A DNA stretch of 64,000 bases from Sorangium cellulosum So ce56 (GTDB taxonomy: Bacteria > Myxococcota_A > Polyangia > Polyangiales > Polyangiaceae), in assembly GCF_000067165.1 (NCBI RefSeq), contig NC_010162.1:10273501-10337500 (forward strand). The letters are read 5' to 3'. How positions within the stretch are numbered: position 1 is the first letter of the stretch; each line of letters begins with the position of its first letter. The notes below the pieces were generated by a model, which did not search any database, was not told the DNA's origin, and worked only from the letters and a program-made list of their open reading frames with translations. This document shows positions 35,202-45,562 of the stretch, piece by piece. Position numbers and translations under genes: made by a program.

Positions 35202-36962
35202 CTACCCCGCCCCGCGCGGCGCCTGCCCTCCGCGAGCGGCTGGCCGCGCCGGAGCGGCGCCCTCGGACGCAGGCTCGCGATCGCCGTCGGAGAAGGCCTC
35301 GGCCCCGAGCGCGGCGCGCGCCGCGGGCGTGCCTGCGCGCGGGAGCCGGATGACGAAGCGCGCGCCGCCGAGCGGGGACTCGAGCACGTCGATGGTGCCG
35401 CCGTGATCGACAACGATCTTCTTCACGATGCTCAGGCCGAGCCCCGTGCCGTCGTACCGCGTCGTGACGTACGGATCGAACACCGAGTCCCGCACGGCGG
35501 GATCGATGCCCGGGCCGTCGTCGTCGATCGCGATGAGGTGGCTCTGCCCCTCGCTCCGCGCCGAGACGCGGACGCTGCCCCACACGGCGGCGCCCGGGCG
35601 CTCTCGGGCCCCTCCGCCGGGCGCCGCTCGCTGCGCGTCGCGCAGCGCCTGCGCCGCGTTGCGCACGATGTTGCCGAGGGCGCGCCGGAGCATCTCGCGA
35701 TCGAGCGCGGCCGGCATCGGGACATCCGGCACGTCGAACTCGAGATCGACGCGCCCGAGCAGCGCCTCGTCCGAGGCGTGCTCGCGCCCCGCCTCCTCGA
35801 CCGCGGCGAAGCGCTCGCCCTGCTCGCGCAGGAACTCCGCGAGATCCGAGGGCTCGAGCTCTGCCCGCGGGAGCCGCGCGAAATTGGAGAACTCACCGAC
35901 GAGGCGGCGCAGGGTGCCGACCTCCTCCTCGACGACCTCCAGCGTCGTCTGGAGCAAGCGCTGGTACGCCGGGTCGCTGCCCGCATAGCGCCGGTGGCAC
36001 TCCTCGACGGCGAGCTGGATCGGGGTCAGCGGGTTCTTGATCTCGTGCGCGAGGTGCCGCGCCATCTTCTGCCACTCGCCCATGCGCTTGAGGAACTCGA
36101 TCCGCGCGCGGCTGCCCTCGAGCTCCTCGAGCATGCGGTCGAAGGCGCGGCCGAGATCGGCGACCTCGTCGTCGCCCTGCAGCCCCACGCGCACCGAGAG
36201 GTCGCCCTCCGCGACGGGCCGGGTCGCCGCGGCGAGCCGCGCGATGCGGTCGACCACGGGGCGCGCCACGAGCACGCCGGCGAGGATCGCGAGGAGGATC
36301 GTCGCGCCGAGCAGGGCGGCGAAGGCGTCGCCGTAGCTCTCGTCGAGGTACTCCTTCCGGTGCTCCCGCTCGAGGGCGTGGTACGCCTGCGCGAACGCCT
36401 GGGCCGCGTCGAGCTCGTCGAAGCGCGCGCTCGGCGCGGCGAACGTCGCGACGAGGGTCCGCGCGTCGCCGTCGCAGCCGCCGTCGTCGGGCGCGGGATC
36501 GCCGGGCTCGGCGGCGTGGCCGGGCGCGCGCGCGATCGCCTTCCGGACCGTGAGCGTCTTCTCGTGCGCCGGATCCACCGGGCGGCCGCGCTCGCGCGCT
36601 CCGACGAGGTCTCCGCCGCAGCGCTCGACGCGGAGGGAGACCAGCGCGGGGTGAGCCGCGATGATGCGCGCGAGCTCGGCGTCGAGGCGCTGGGCCTCGC
36701 CGGTGAAGGCGGCCTCGCGCAGCGGGTCCGCCGCGACGATCGCGTCGGCCTCGGAGCGCATGCCCTGCTTGATGGCGGCGGCCAGCTCGGCGTACACGCC
36801 GAGCGCCCTGTCCAGGTGGACGCCGAACTCGGGCTGGAACGCCGTCGCCGACACCCGCGCGATCACCGTCCGGGCGACCACGATGCTGGCGACGAGCGGG
36901 ATCAGGGCGGTCACGAGGATGGCCGCGACGACCCGCCGCTCCGTCCTGCCGGGGATGCGCAT
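35202..36962 (-). CDS. NtrY-like sensor histidine kinase
   Basis: Protein of 586 aa: TM1 (11-35), a periplasmic sensor region (~36-213), TM2 (214-234, LLGATILLAILAGVLVARPV), HAMP domain (to ~285) and HisKA with His306 in HLAHEIKNPLTPIQLAVEEC. The HATPase follows, with NIVRNAAQAL (N box), DDDGPGIDPAVRDSVFDPYV (G1) and GTGLGLSIVKKI (G2). The HEIKNPLTPIQL form is typical of NtrY/NtrB-type kinases, but no response-regulator gene is adjacent, so it may be an orphan. The last ~45 residues are a disordered Ala/Pro/Arg tail. ATG 36962 was preferred over a longer Pro/Arg-rich start. Confidence 0.88.
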   Translation of the reverse strand: MRIPGRTERRVVAAILVTALIPLVASIVVARTVIARVSATAFQPEFGVHLDRALGVYAELAAAIKQGMRSEADAIVAADPLREAAFTGEAQRLDAELARIIAAHPALVSLRVERCGGDLVGARERGRPVDPAHEKTLTVRKAIARAPGHAAEPGDPAPDDGGCDGDARTLVATFAAPSARFDELDAAQAFAQAYHALEREHRKEYLDESYGDAFAALLGATILLAILAGVLVARPVVDRIARLAAATRPVAEGDLSVRVGLQGDDEVADLGRAFDRMLEELEGSRARIEFLKRMGEWQKMARHLAHEIKNPLTPIQLAVEECHRRYAGSDPAYQRLLQTTLEVVEEEVGTLRRLVGEFSNFARLPRAELEPSDLAEFLREQGERFAAVEEAGREHASDEALLGRVDLEFDVPDVPMPAALDREMLRRALGNIVRNAAQALRDAQRAAPGGGARERPGAAVWGSVRVSARSEGQSHLIAIDDDGPGIDPAVRDSVFDPYVTTRYDGTGLGLSIVKKIVVDHGGTIDVLESPLGGARFVIRLPRAGTPAARAALGAEAFSDGDREPASEGAAPARPAARGGQAPRGAG

Positions 36963-37121
36963 GCGCGCAGCATAGCCGCGGCCCCGCGCGGGCGCGCAGG
37001 CGCGGGGCGAGGGCGCCCGCGCTGAAGAAGGAGGGGCGCGCACCGCAGAGGAGCGCTGCGCGCGGCAGAGGAGGCCGCTCGCCGCGGCGGGGATGCCGCG
37101 CCGCGAGAGCGACGTTGCTCG

Positions 37122-38957
<1,836 letters not shown>

Positions 38958-39015
38958 GCTCGCCTCGTTCAGGTAGTGCCCGCGCGCGCCTACGCGTGCG
39001 GCGGAAAATGGAACG

Positions 39016-40368
39016 TTACTCCTGGCACCGGGAGCTGACAGAGAAAATCGAGCCCCCTGACGGTGAACGCCGCGTTGGTCGCGTTGGTCGCGTTGATCGC
39101 GCGAAGGTCACAGCCAGGACGAATGCTATCAACGCCGTAATCGAGGCGACCCCGAAAGTGAGGGTGCCGCCCCCGTGCTTGTAGAGCTCACCCCAGACGA
39201 GCATCCCGACGACGGATCCAGCGCCAGCGCTGGCAGTAAAGAGCCCTTGCGCCGTGGCGAGGATCTGAGGCGGGGAGCGATCCCGCGTGTAGGCGAGCGA
39301 GGCGACCCACATCATGCCGAACGAGACCGCGTGGAGCGGCTGGATCGCCAGCAGGGCGGGCCAGAAGCGCACATACGAGAGCAGCGCCCAGCGGAGCGAG
39401 GCGCCCGCGAAGGCGAACGCGAGCACCGTGGGCGGAGCGAACCGCTTGAGGAGGGGGCCGGAGAACGCCATGAGCGCGATCTCTCCGGCGACGCCGACGG
39501 CCCACGCGACCCCCACCAGCGACTCGGGGAAACCGATGTCGCGCAGGTGCAGCGTGTAACAGAGATCGTACGAAGAGGTGGCGCTCTGGGCCAGGAACGA
39601 CGCCGCGAGGAACAGGCGGAAATCGTGGCTCTGGAGGAGGGCACGGGCGCGCTGCCGCACGGAGCCTCCGGCGGCCGGAGAGCTCGCAGCGCCGGCGGCG
39701 CCTTCGCCTTCGGCGGCCGGAGCGCGCGCAGCGCCGGCGGCGTCGGCCGCTCCGTCGCGCACGCCGGACCGACGGAAGGGCGCCTCGCCGCGCGCCGGGA
39801 GGGCCCACGAGATGGCGAACGCGATCAGCAGGGAGGCAGCGATCGTGGCGGGGAACGCGGCCGGCCGCGCCGGATCGACGAGGGCTCCGCTGGCGATCGC
39901 CATCAGCGCGAAGCTGATCGAGCCCCAGAGCCTGAGCCGGCCGTAGGCGATGCCGGAGCTCGCCGACGCTTCCACCGCGACGACGTCGGCCATCGTGAAC
40001 ATCGGCGATCGAAAGAACGCGAACGCGAGCGCCGCGACGAAGAGGCCGGCGAAGCCGAGCGGCACGCCGAGCGCCGACGACAGCGCGAGCAGCGCGAACA
40101 CGACGAAGGCGCCGGCGCAGGCCGCCCGGATCAGCCACACCCGCACGCCGAGCGAGTCGGCGATCAAGCCGAACACCGGCGGCGCGACGAGGCCCATCGC
40201 CGGGAGCGTCGCCGCGATCGCCCCCATCGCGAGCCCCTGCATCCCCCGCGCCTCCAGCCAGCTCGGGAACAGCGGCAGGTACACGCCGAGGACGGCGAAG
40301 ATACCGAAGTAGTAAAGCGAGATCGCCCGCGGCGACGGCCCGTGCTCTGAAGGGATGGAAGGAGGCAT
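39016..40368 (-). CDS. MFS transporter, PPP/nucleoside-H+ symporter-like (MFS_1-like)
   Basis: Protein of 450 aa with 12 predicted membrane segments and a long Ala/Gly-rich central loop (~205-240). The sequence AISLYYFGIFAVLGVYLPLF at the start, GLVAPPVFGLIADSLGVRVW, and FFRSPMFTMADVVAVEA match the MFS_1-like / 3-phenylpropionate permease (HcaT) group. The substrate is unknown. It is transcribed toward glmS with a short gap and divergently from nhaA. Confidence 0.8.
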   Translation of the reverse strand: MPPSIPSEHGPSPRAISLYYFGIFAVLGVYLPLFPSWLEARGMQGLAMGAIAATLPAMGLVAPPVFGLIADSLGVRVWLIRAACAGAFVVFALLALSSALGVPLGFAGLFVAALAFAFFRSPMFTMADVVAVEASASSGIAYGRLRLWGSISFALMAIASGALVDPARPAAFPATIAASLLIAFAISWALPARGEAPFRRSGVRDGAADAAGAARAPAAEGEGAAGAASSPAAGGSVRQRARALLQSHDFRLFLAASFLAQSATSSYDLCYTLHLRDIGFPESLVGVAWAVGVAGEIALMAFSGPLLKRFAPPTVLAFAFAGASLRWALLSYVRFWPALLAIQPLHAVSFGMMWVASLAYTRDRSPPQILATAQGLFTASAGAGSVVGMLVWGELYKHGGGTLTFGVASITALIAFVLAVTFARSTRPTRPTRRSPSGGSIFSVSSRCQE

Positions 40369-40523
40369 CGGCTGTGAGCGGCCCGCCCCGAGCGCGAGGG
40401 GCGTTCAGCGTGCCGCTCTCTGACGCCCGCCAGGCAAAGGAGCAAGCTCCGCGCCCCGGAAGCGCGGAGCTCGGGTCATTGCCGCTTCTCGATCGCCGTG
40501 GGGCGCCCTACCGTACGCGCGGG

Positions 40524-41930
40524 ATGGGCACCTCGGACCTCCGCAACGCTCCGCCCGGAACCTGGTTGCCCGCGCGCCGCCTGGCGCGCTGGATCTTCCA
40601 GCCCCTCGAGCGGTTCCTCCACGTCCAGGCGGCGAGCGGCATCGTCCTGCTCATCGCCACCGCGGTGGCCCTCGCCTGGGCGAACTCTCCCTGGGCAGCT
40701 TCGTACGAGCGCCTCTGGCACACGCCGGTGAGGCTCGGCGTCGGCTCCTACCTCGTCGAGCGCGATCTCCATTTCTGGATCAACGACGGGCTGATGACGA
40801 TCTTCTTCTTCGTCGTCGGGCTCGAGATCCGGCGCGAGATTCATCAAGGCGAGCTCTCCGTCCTGAAGCGGGCGGTGCTGCCCGTCGCGGCCGCGCTCGG
40901 GGGCATGCTCTTCCCGGCGCTCATCTACCTCGCGCTGAACCCGAGCCCGCCGGAGCGCAGCGGATGGGGCGTGCCGATGGCGACGGACATCGCGTTCGCG
41001 GTCGGCGCGCTGGCGCTGCTCGGCAACCGCGTCCCGGCGGCGCTGCGCGTGCTGCTCCTCGCGCTCGCGATCATCGACGACATCGGCGCGATCCTCGTCA
41101 TCGCCGTCTTCTATTCGTCGAGCATCTCGGTCACGGGGTTCGGGCTCGTGGCCGTGGGCATCGCGGGCGTGCTCGCGCTGCAGCGCTTCGGCGTCCGCTC
41201 GCCGGTGGTCTACGCCGCGGCCGGCGTCGTCATCTGGGCCGGCCTGCTGAGCGCCGGCGTGCACCCCACGATCACGGGGGTCCTGCTCGGGCTGCTCACG
41301 CCGGTGCATCCCTGGTTCGGCGAGGAGGGCTTCCTCGCCGAGGCCCGGAGGGCGCTAGAGGACTTCCAGGAGCGCGCGACCGGCGGGCATGACGCGCGCG
41401 AGCTCACCGGGCCGCTCGCGCAGCTCTCGCAGGCGCGGCGCGAGGCGCTGCCGCCCGTCGTGCGCCTGGAGGCCGCGCTGCATCCGTGGGTCGCCTACGG
41501 GATCATGCCGCTCTTCGCGCTCGCCAACGCGGGCGTGAGCCTCGGCGACGTGCACCTCGGCGCGGCGGGATCGACGCGGCTGCTGCTCGGGGTCGTCTTC
41601 GGCCTGACGATGGGCAAGCCGCTCGGGATCATGGTCGCGTGCTCTCTGTCGGTGAAGCTCGGCCTCGCCGCCCTCCCGCGCGGCGTCCTCTGGCGAGGCG
41701 TGCTCGTCGTGGGATGCGTCGCGGGCATCGGCTTCACGATGGCGATCTTCGTCGCGGGGCTCGCGTTCGGAGCGGGGCAAAGGCTCGGGGTCGCGAAGCT
41801 CGCCGTCCTGCTCGGGTCGCTGATCTCGGCCCTCGTCGCGATGGCCGTCGGCAGGCTCGTGCTCCGCCCCGCGGAGGCAGGCCAGATCGCCGCGACGGCC
41901 GATGAGGCGGAGGCATCGACGGAGTACTGA
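40524..41930 (+). CDS. nhaA: Na+/H+ antiporter NhaA
   Basis: Protein of 468 aa, 12 membrane helices. The conserved aspartate pair is in LALAIIDDIGAILVIAVFYS. Other hallmarks: NDGLMTIFFFVVGLEIRREI, PMATDIAFAVGALALLGNRV, MPLFALANAGVSLG and VAGIGFTMAIFVAGLAF. Exchanges Na+ for protons to control cytoplasmic pH and sodium. ATG 40524 gives a 25-aa Pro/Arg-rich leader before TM1. A hairpin at 41991-42022 probably ends its transcript. Confidence 0.96.
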   Translation: MGTSDLRNAPPGTWLPARRLARWIFQPLERFLHVQAASGIVLLIATAVALAWANSPWAASYERLWHTPVRLGVGSYLVERDLHFWINDGLMTIFFFVVGLEIRREIHQGELSVLKRAVLPVAAALGGMLFPALIYLALNPSPPERSGWGVPMATDIAFAVGALALLGNRVPAALRVLLLALAIIDDIGAILVIAVFYSSSISVTGFGLVAVGIAGVLALQRFGVRSPVVYAAAGVVIWAGLLSAGVHPTITGVLLGLLTPVHPWFGEEGFLAEARRALEDFQERATGGHDARELTGPLAQLSQARREALPPVVRLEAALHPWVAYGIMPLFALANAGVSLGDVHLGAAGSTRLLLGVVFGLTMGKPLGIMVACSLSVKLGLAALPRGVLWRGVLVVGCVAGIGFTMAIFVAGLAFGAGQRLGVAKLAVLLGSLISALVAMAVGRLVLRPAEAGQIAATADEAEASTEY

Positions 41931-41990
41931 TCGATCGGGGCCTCGGCGCGCGTGAGGGCGGTCGCCGCACAGGGCAGCGCACAAACGAGA

Positions 41991-42022
41991 ACGGCGGCGC
42001 CTCCGGGGAGAGGCACCGCCGT
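41991..42022. terminator. Bidirectional hairpin between nhaA and the RRM gene
   Basis: Arms ACGGCGGCGCCTC (41991-42003) and GAGGCACCGCCGT (42010-42022), with one mismatch and a six-base loop. It sits between two convergent stop codons (41930 and 42045) and is followed by CAAAACG on the plus side, with no long T run. Its position suggests a shared terminator. Confidence 0.7.
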
Positions 42023-42044
42023 CAAAACGTCGGCCTAGCTCGGC

Positions 42045-42464
42045 TCAGTACCGATCGCCGCCGCGACCGCCACGGCCGCCGCGGCCGCCACCACCGCCGC
42101 CGCCGTAACCGCCGCCGCCACCGCCACGGCCGCCGCGGCCACCACCGCCGCCGCCGCCGCCGTAACCGCCGCCGCCGCCGCCGCCGTAACCGCCGCCGCC
42201 GCCACCACCACGCTGGACCCGCTCCTCCGCCTCGTTCACGCGAAGCGGACGGCCGTCCATCATGGCGCCGTTCATGTTTTCGATCGCCTGCTGGGCCTGC
42301 TCAGGCGTGCCCATCGTGACGAACCCGAAGCCACGCGACTGCCCACTCTCGCGGTCGGTCACGATGTGTACATCCGTCACCTCGCCGCTCTGGGCGAACG
42401 CGGCCTGCACGGAGGCCTTGGTGGCGGAGAAGGGGAGATTACCAACGTAGAGGCGAGTACCCAT
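42045..42464 (-). CDS. RRM-type RNA-binding protein with Gly-rich tail
   Basis: Protein of 139 aa: one RNA recognition motif (residues ~4-80) with RNP-2 LYVGNL (5-10) and RNP-1 RGFGFVTM (44-51), then a low-complexity tail of Gly, Tyr and Arg (GGGGYGGGGGGGYGG blocks with RGGRG). It closely resembles cold-induced Rbp proteins of cyanobacteria and other bacteria, which bind RNA and are often raised by cold. The tail could favour RNA condensation. A ~340-bp leader region (42465-42802) with no gene precedes it; I see no definite cold-box. Confidence 0.93.
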   Translation of the reverse strand: MGTRLYVGNLPFSATKASVQAAFAQSGEVTDVHIVTDRESGQSRGFGFVTMGTPEQAQQAIENMNGAMMDGRPLRVNEAEERVQRGGGGGGGYGGGGGGGYGGGGGGGGRGGRGGGGGGYGGGGGGGRGGRGGRGGDRY

Positions 42465-42802
42465 GACACTGATTCACTTCACGGCTCTGCGAGATGCGTC
42501 AGCTTCGGTGCCGAACAGTGCCCTGCCGCCCCGATGGAGCCGTGGGGGATCGAGGGGGGGCGGCGCTGGGGAGGAGCCCCCGGTGCGCCACACGTTGCGT
42601 CGTCCAGTCCGCGATCAATCCGCGATCCCCGAGAAGAGAAGCGTCGTGTCGAGTGCCAGTGACGTTCGTGACCAGCCGATAGTAACCAAATGTCCCCACC
42701 GCGCAAGCGCTCGAAGCGGCCCCCATCACCGTGACCCTCGCCCGGACGTCCCGAACAGCCGCCGCGCGGCCGCGCTCGCTTCCGCGCGGGGGTAGGCACA
42801 CA
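42465..42802. other. Intergenic: upstream region of the RRM gene
   Basis: No supported gene. The part nearest the RRM start is less GC-rich (CATGACACTGATTCACTTCA) and probably holds its promoter and 5' leader. Nothing else specific is visible. Confidence 0.5.
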
Positions 42803-44158
42803 TCAGCGCCTGGCTGGGCGGCGGAAGGTGGCGCCGAGATCCCAGCCCTCGCCGCTGGCGGCGCGCGCGAGCGCGACGTCCGGCAGCACGCCGCCCGCGA
42901 TCCGGACCTCGGCGATCACGCCGAGGCGGAGCGTGGCGGTGAGCGAGCGGGGGGCGGCGCCGGGCACGAGGCGGGGCGGGTGACGGGCGAGGTCGAGGGC
43001 GCGGCTGCGATCGTCGGCGGTCGCGAGGGCGAGTAGCGCGCCGAGGGGCCCGGGGCCGAGCGGGCGCACCAGCCCGATCGCGAGCGTCGCCTTCCCGCGG
43101 GCGCGGCGGCGCCCGAGCTCCGCCCGCGCCACCGGCTCCGCGGTGACCTCGTGCCCAGGCCGCGAGAGGATCGGCGCGACCGCCTCGGCGACCTCGACGA
43201 GGTGGGCGGCTGACTCGTCCACGAGCAGCGACGCCGGGGGCCCTCCCCACGCGGGATCGCCGTGCGCCCTCGGAAGGCCGACGAGGCCGAGGTGCGCGAG
43301 GCGCTCGGGCGGCAGCGCGTCGACCAGCCGCTGCGCGACGCCAGGCTGACCGAAGGGCCCGGCGTCGGGGCCCGTCGTGAGCACGATCCACCCGGCGACG
43401 CCCAGATCGAAGCGGACGGCGCCTCGGCGGTTCGTGTGGAGGCCGGCGCCGAGCCAGCCGAGGTCGTCGCGCTCGGTCTCGAACGCGCGCAGCGAGGTCG
43501 TCAGGTCGTCGGAGCGGATCACCTCGATCGCGTCGAGGAAGGCGGCGCCGCGCGCGGCGACGTCGTTGCGCGTCAGCGTGATCTGCCCCGGGCCGACGTC
43601 GGCCCGGAACGCGCCGGTGCCATCCGGCGCCGCGGGGTCGAAGCTGCGCGGCAGGAGCGCGACCATCGGCGACGCGAGCGCGCGGGCGACGCGGGCGGGA
43701 TCCGCGCGCGGGAACACCGCGGCGAGCGGATCCCTCGGGTGCCGCTCGGGCCTCGGGATGTCGGCGAGCGCCGCGGCGGCGCCGCGAGCGCGGGCGCGCT
43801 CGACGGAGCTCACGATGTCGCGGCCGTCGAGCTTGAGCAGGCGCGCGGTGCGAAGCCCCTCGCGGAGGCGCACGACCGCGCCATCCGCCTCGCGCGACGG
43901 CAGCGCGGACGAGAGCGTCGGGTACGGGTTCCCGGACGCGTCGAGCCCGTAGAGGCTGTCGGCGATCGCCGGCGCGAACAGCGCCGCGGCGGGATCGCTC
44001 AGCTCGTGCGGATCGAGCGAGCTCGTCGGCCACGGGAGGTGCATCGAGAGGCGGCCGCCGAGCGGGGTGCGCCCCATCGCGCGCGCGGCCTCCGGGAGGG
44101 CGGCGGCGCCGAGCAGCGCGCCAACGCCGCCGAGGAAGGCGCGGCGCGGGAGGCTCAC
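42803..44158 (-). CDS. Tat-exported solute-binding protein family 5-like
   Basis: Protein of 451 aa. Twin-arginine signal (SLPRRAFLGGVGALLGAAAL) ending near ARA. The mature part matches the peptide/nickel-binding (SBP_bac_5) fold: SSLDPHELSDPAAALFAPAI, DSLYGLDASGNPYPTLSSAL and VVRLREGLRT. FRADVGPGQITLTRNDVAAR and DLGVAGWIVLTTGPDAGPFG follow. No ABC permease or ATPase gene is near. The GTG start overlaps the stop of the preceding gene by four bases (GTGA). Last gene of a three-gene operon; the ligand is unknown. Confidence 0.8.
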   Translation of the reverse strand: MSLPRRAFLGGVGALLGAAALPEAARAMGRTPLGGRLSMHLPWPTSSLDPHELSDPAAALFAPAIADSLYGLDASGNPYPTLSSALPSREADGAVVRLREGLRTARLLKLDGRDIVSSVERARARGAAAALADIPRPERHPRDPLAAVFPRADPARVARALASPMVALLPRSFDPAAPDGTGAFRADVGPGQITLTRNDVAARGAAFLDAIEVIRSDDLTTSLRAFETERDDLGWLGAGLHTNRRGAVRFDLGVAGWIVLTTGPDAGPFGQPGVAQRLVDALPPERLAHLGLVGLPRAHGDPAWGGPPASLLVDESAAHLVEVAEAVAPILSRPGHEVTAEPVARAELGRRRARGKATLAIGLVRPLGPGPLGALLALATADDRSRALDLARHPPRLVPGAAPRSLTATLRLGVIAEVRIAGGVLPDVALARAASGEGWDLGATFRRPARR

Positions 44159-45561
44159 CGCACCACCCAGATCTCGTCCGCGGTCGCGACGGCGAACGGG
44201 GCGCGCCCGGCCCCGTCGGGCGGACAGACCGCGAGGGCGCGCACCCCCGCCGGCGCCGGCAAGCGCAGGATCTCCTCGGGCGCCGCGCGGGACGGGCCGC
44301 CCTCCCGGCGCCGCCACGACCAGACAACGACGGCATCCTCGAGCGGATCGAGGACGTCGAGGCTGGCGAGCAGCTCGGGCTCTCCATCCTGATCGAGATC
44401 GCCGACCGCGAGCTGCGCCCCGGCGCTGCCCACGACCTTGCGACGGCCCGCGCTGTCCCGGAGCTCGACCGCGCCGCGCTCGCGCGTCGCCCAGACCGCG
44501 AAGGGCTCGCCCTGCGTGGACAGGAGCTGCGCCGACGCGATCGCGTCGTACCGGCCGGAGAGCGACGCGGTCGCCGGCGGGGGATCGGCCGGGGCGCACG
44601 GCCCGAGCGGGCCCGTGAGGAGCGGCCCCCATGCCGTCGTGCAGGCCGAGCCGCCCGCGTCCGGGATCGCCAGCCCCGGCAGCTCGGCGAGCGCCTTCAG
44701 CTCGCCGTCGAAGCGGACGCTGCGCGCGCGGTCGGTGAGCCCGACGTCGGCGAACGGCGGCAGGCGCTCGCCGTCCCTCGCGCGCTCGACGAGCGTGGCG
44801 AACGCGAGCGGCTCGCGCAGCGGCGCCGGGTGCACGGCGACAACGTCCGGCCACGGGCGCGACGCGAGCGGCACGACCCGGCCGCCGCGGAGGCGGAGCG
44901 TCGTCACGCGCCGGCGGCTCACGCTCAGGAGCTCGAGCGCCCCGTCGGCGTCGAGATCGCCGCACGCGAGCGCGACCACGTCGCCCTCGAAGTTCTTCGC
45001 GCGGTCGACCCTGGCGGCGACGAGCGGGATCGGCGCGAGGAAGCTGCGGATCTCCGCGTCGATGGGCGCCTCGGCGTAGGCGTGGGCGATGGGCCCCGGC
45101 TCCGGGTCGCGGATGCGCGCCCAGACGGTGCGCGGCACCGGGTACACGTCCGCGGTGACGCGCAGCTTCCCCGCCGCGATCTCGACGACGAGGTGGACGA
45201 GCGCCGCGTCGTCGCGCGCCGCCTCGCGCGCGAGCGGCAGCGAAATCGGGTCCTTCTGCGCGCGCACGCCGGCGCCGAGCTTGCCCGCGACGTGGGCGGC
45301 GAGCGTGGCCACGAGCTGGGCGCCGCGCGGCGCGGGCGCGTCGGAGACCAGCGGCGCGGCGGCCACGAGCGCGCGGCCGTCCACGGCGTCGAGCGAGCGC
45401 ACGAGCGCGTCGACGGCGCGCGCCACGGCCGAGCGCGGCGGCCTCGGCGCCGGCGCTGCAGGAGGCGGCGCAGCGGGCGGAGGAGACGGCTGCGCCGCGG
45501 CGGGACGCGCGAGCGCGAGGAGAGCGACAAGGAGGAGGCCTCGGGGCGACAACGGTGACAT
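44155..45561 (-). CDS. Secreted FG-GAP/VCBS-like protein
   Basis: Protein of 468 aa with a clear signal peptide (SPRGLLLVALLALARPAAAQ), a Pro/Ala linker, then a domain with GKLRVTADVYPVPRTVWARI. Two Ca-binding-like blades follow: ACGDLDADGALELLSVSRRR and VGDLDQDGEPELLASLDVLD (DxDxDG). Such repeats form beta-propeller blades in surface or secreted proteins. It is translated in coupling with both neighbours: the start is just after the stop of the RND exporter, and its end overlaps the Tat-exported protein. The role is unknown; it may be the periplasmic partner of the exporter. Confidence 0.82.
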   Translation of the reverse strand: MSPLSPRGLLLVALLALARPAAAQPSPPPAAPPPAAPAPRPPRSAVARAVDALVRSLDAVDGRALVAAAPLVSDAPAPRGAQLVATLAAHVAGKLGAGVRAQKDPISLPLAREAARDDAALVHLVVEIAAGKLRVTADVYPVPRTVWARIRDPEPGPIAHAYAEAPIDAEIRSFLAPIPLVAARVDRAKNFEGDVVALACGDLDADGALELLSVSRRRVTTLRLRGGRVVPLASRPWPDVVAVHPAPLREPLAFATLVERARDGERLPPFADVGLTDRARSVRFDGELKALAELPGLAIPDAGGSACTTAWGPLLTGPLGPCAPADPPPATASLSGRYDAIASAQLLSTQGEPFAVWATRERGAVELRDSAGRRKVVGSAGAQLAVGDLDQDGEPELLASLDVLDPLEDAVVVWSWRRREGGPSRAAPEEILRLPAPAGVRALAVCPPDGAGRAPFAVATADEIWVVR

Positions 45562-45562
45562 G

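Noticed and set aside
37030..37121. glmS-type ribozyme or other riboswitch around glmS
   Set aside because: The region downstream of glmS shows no conserved core, and the short region upstream of its start is only ~58 bp; no riboswitch fold was recognised.
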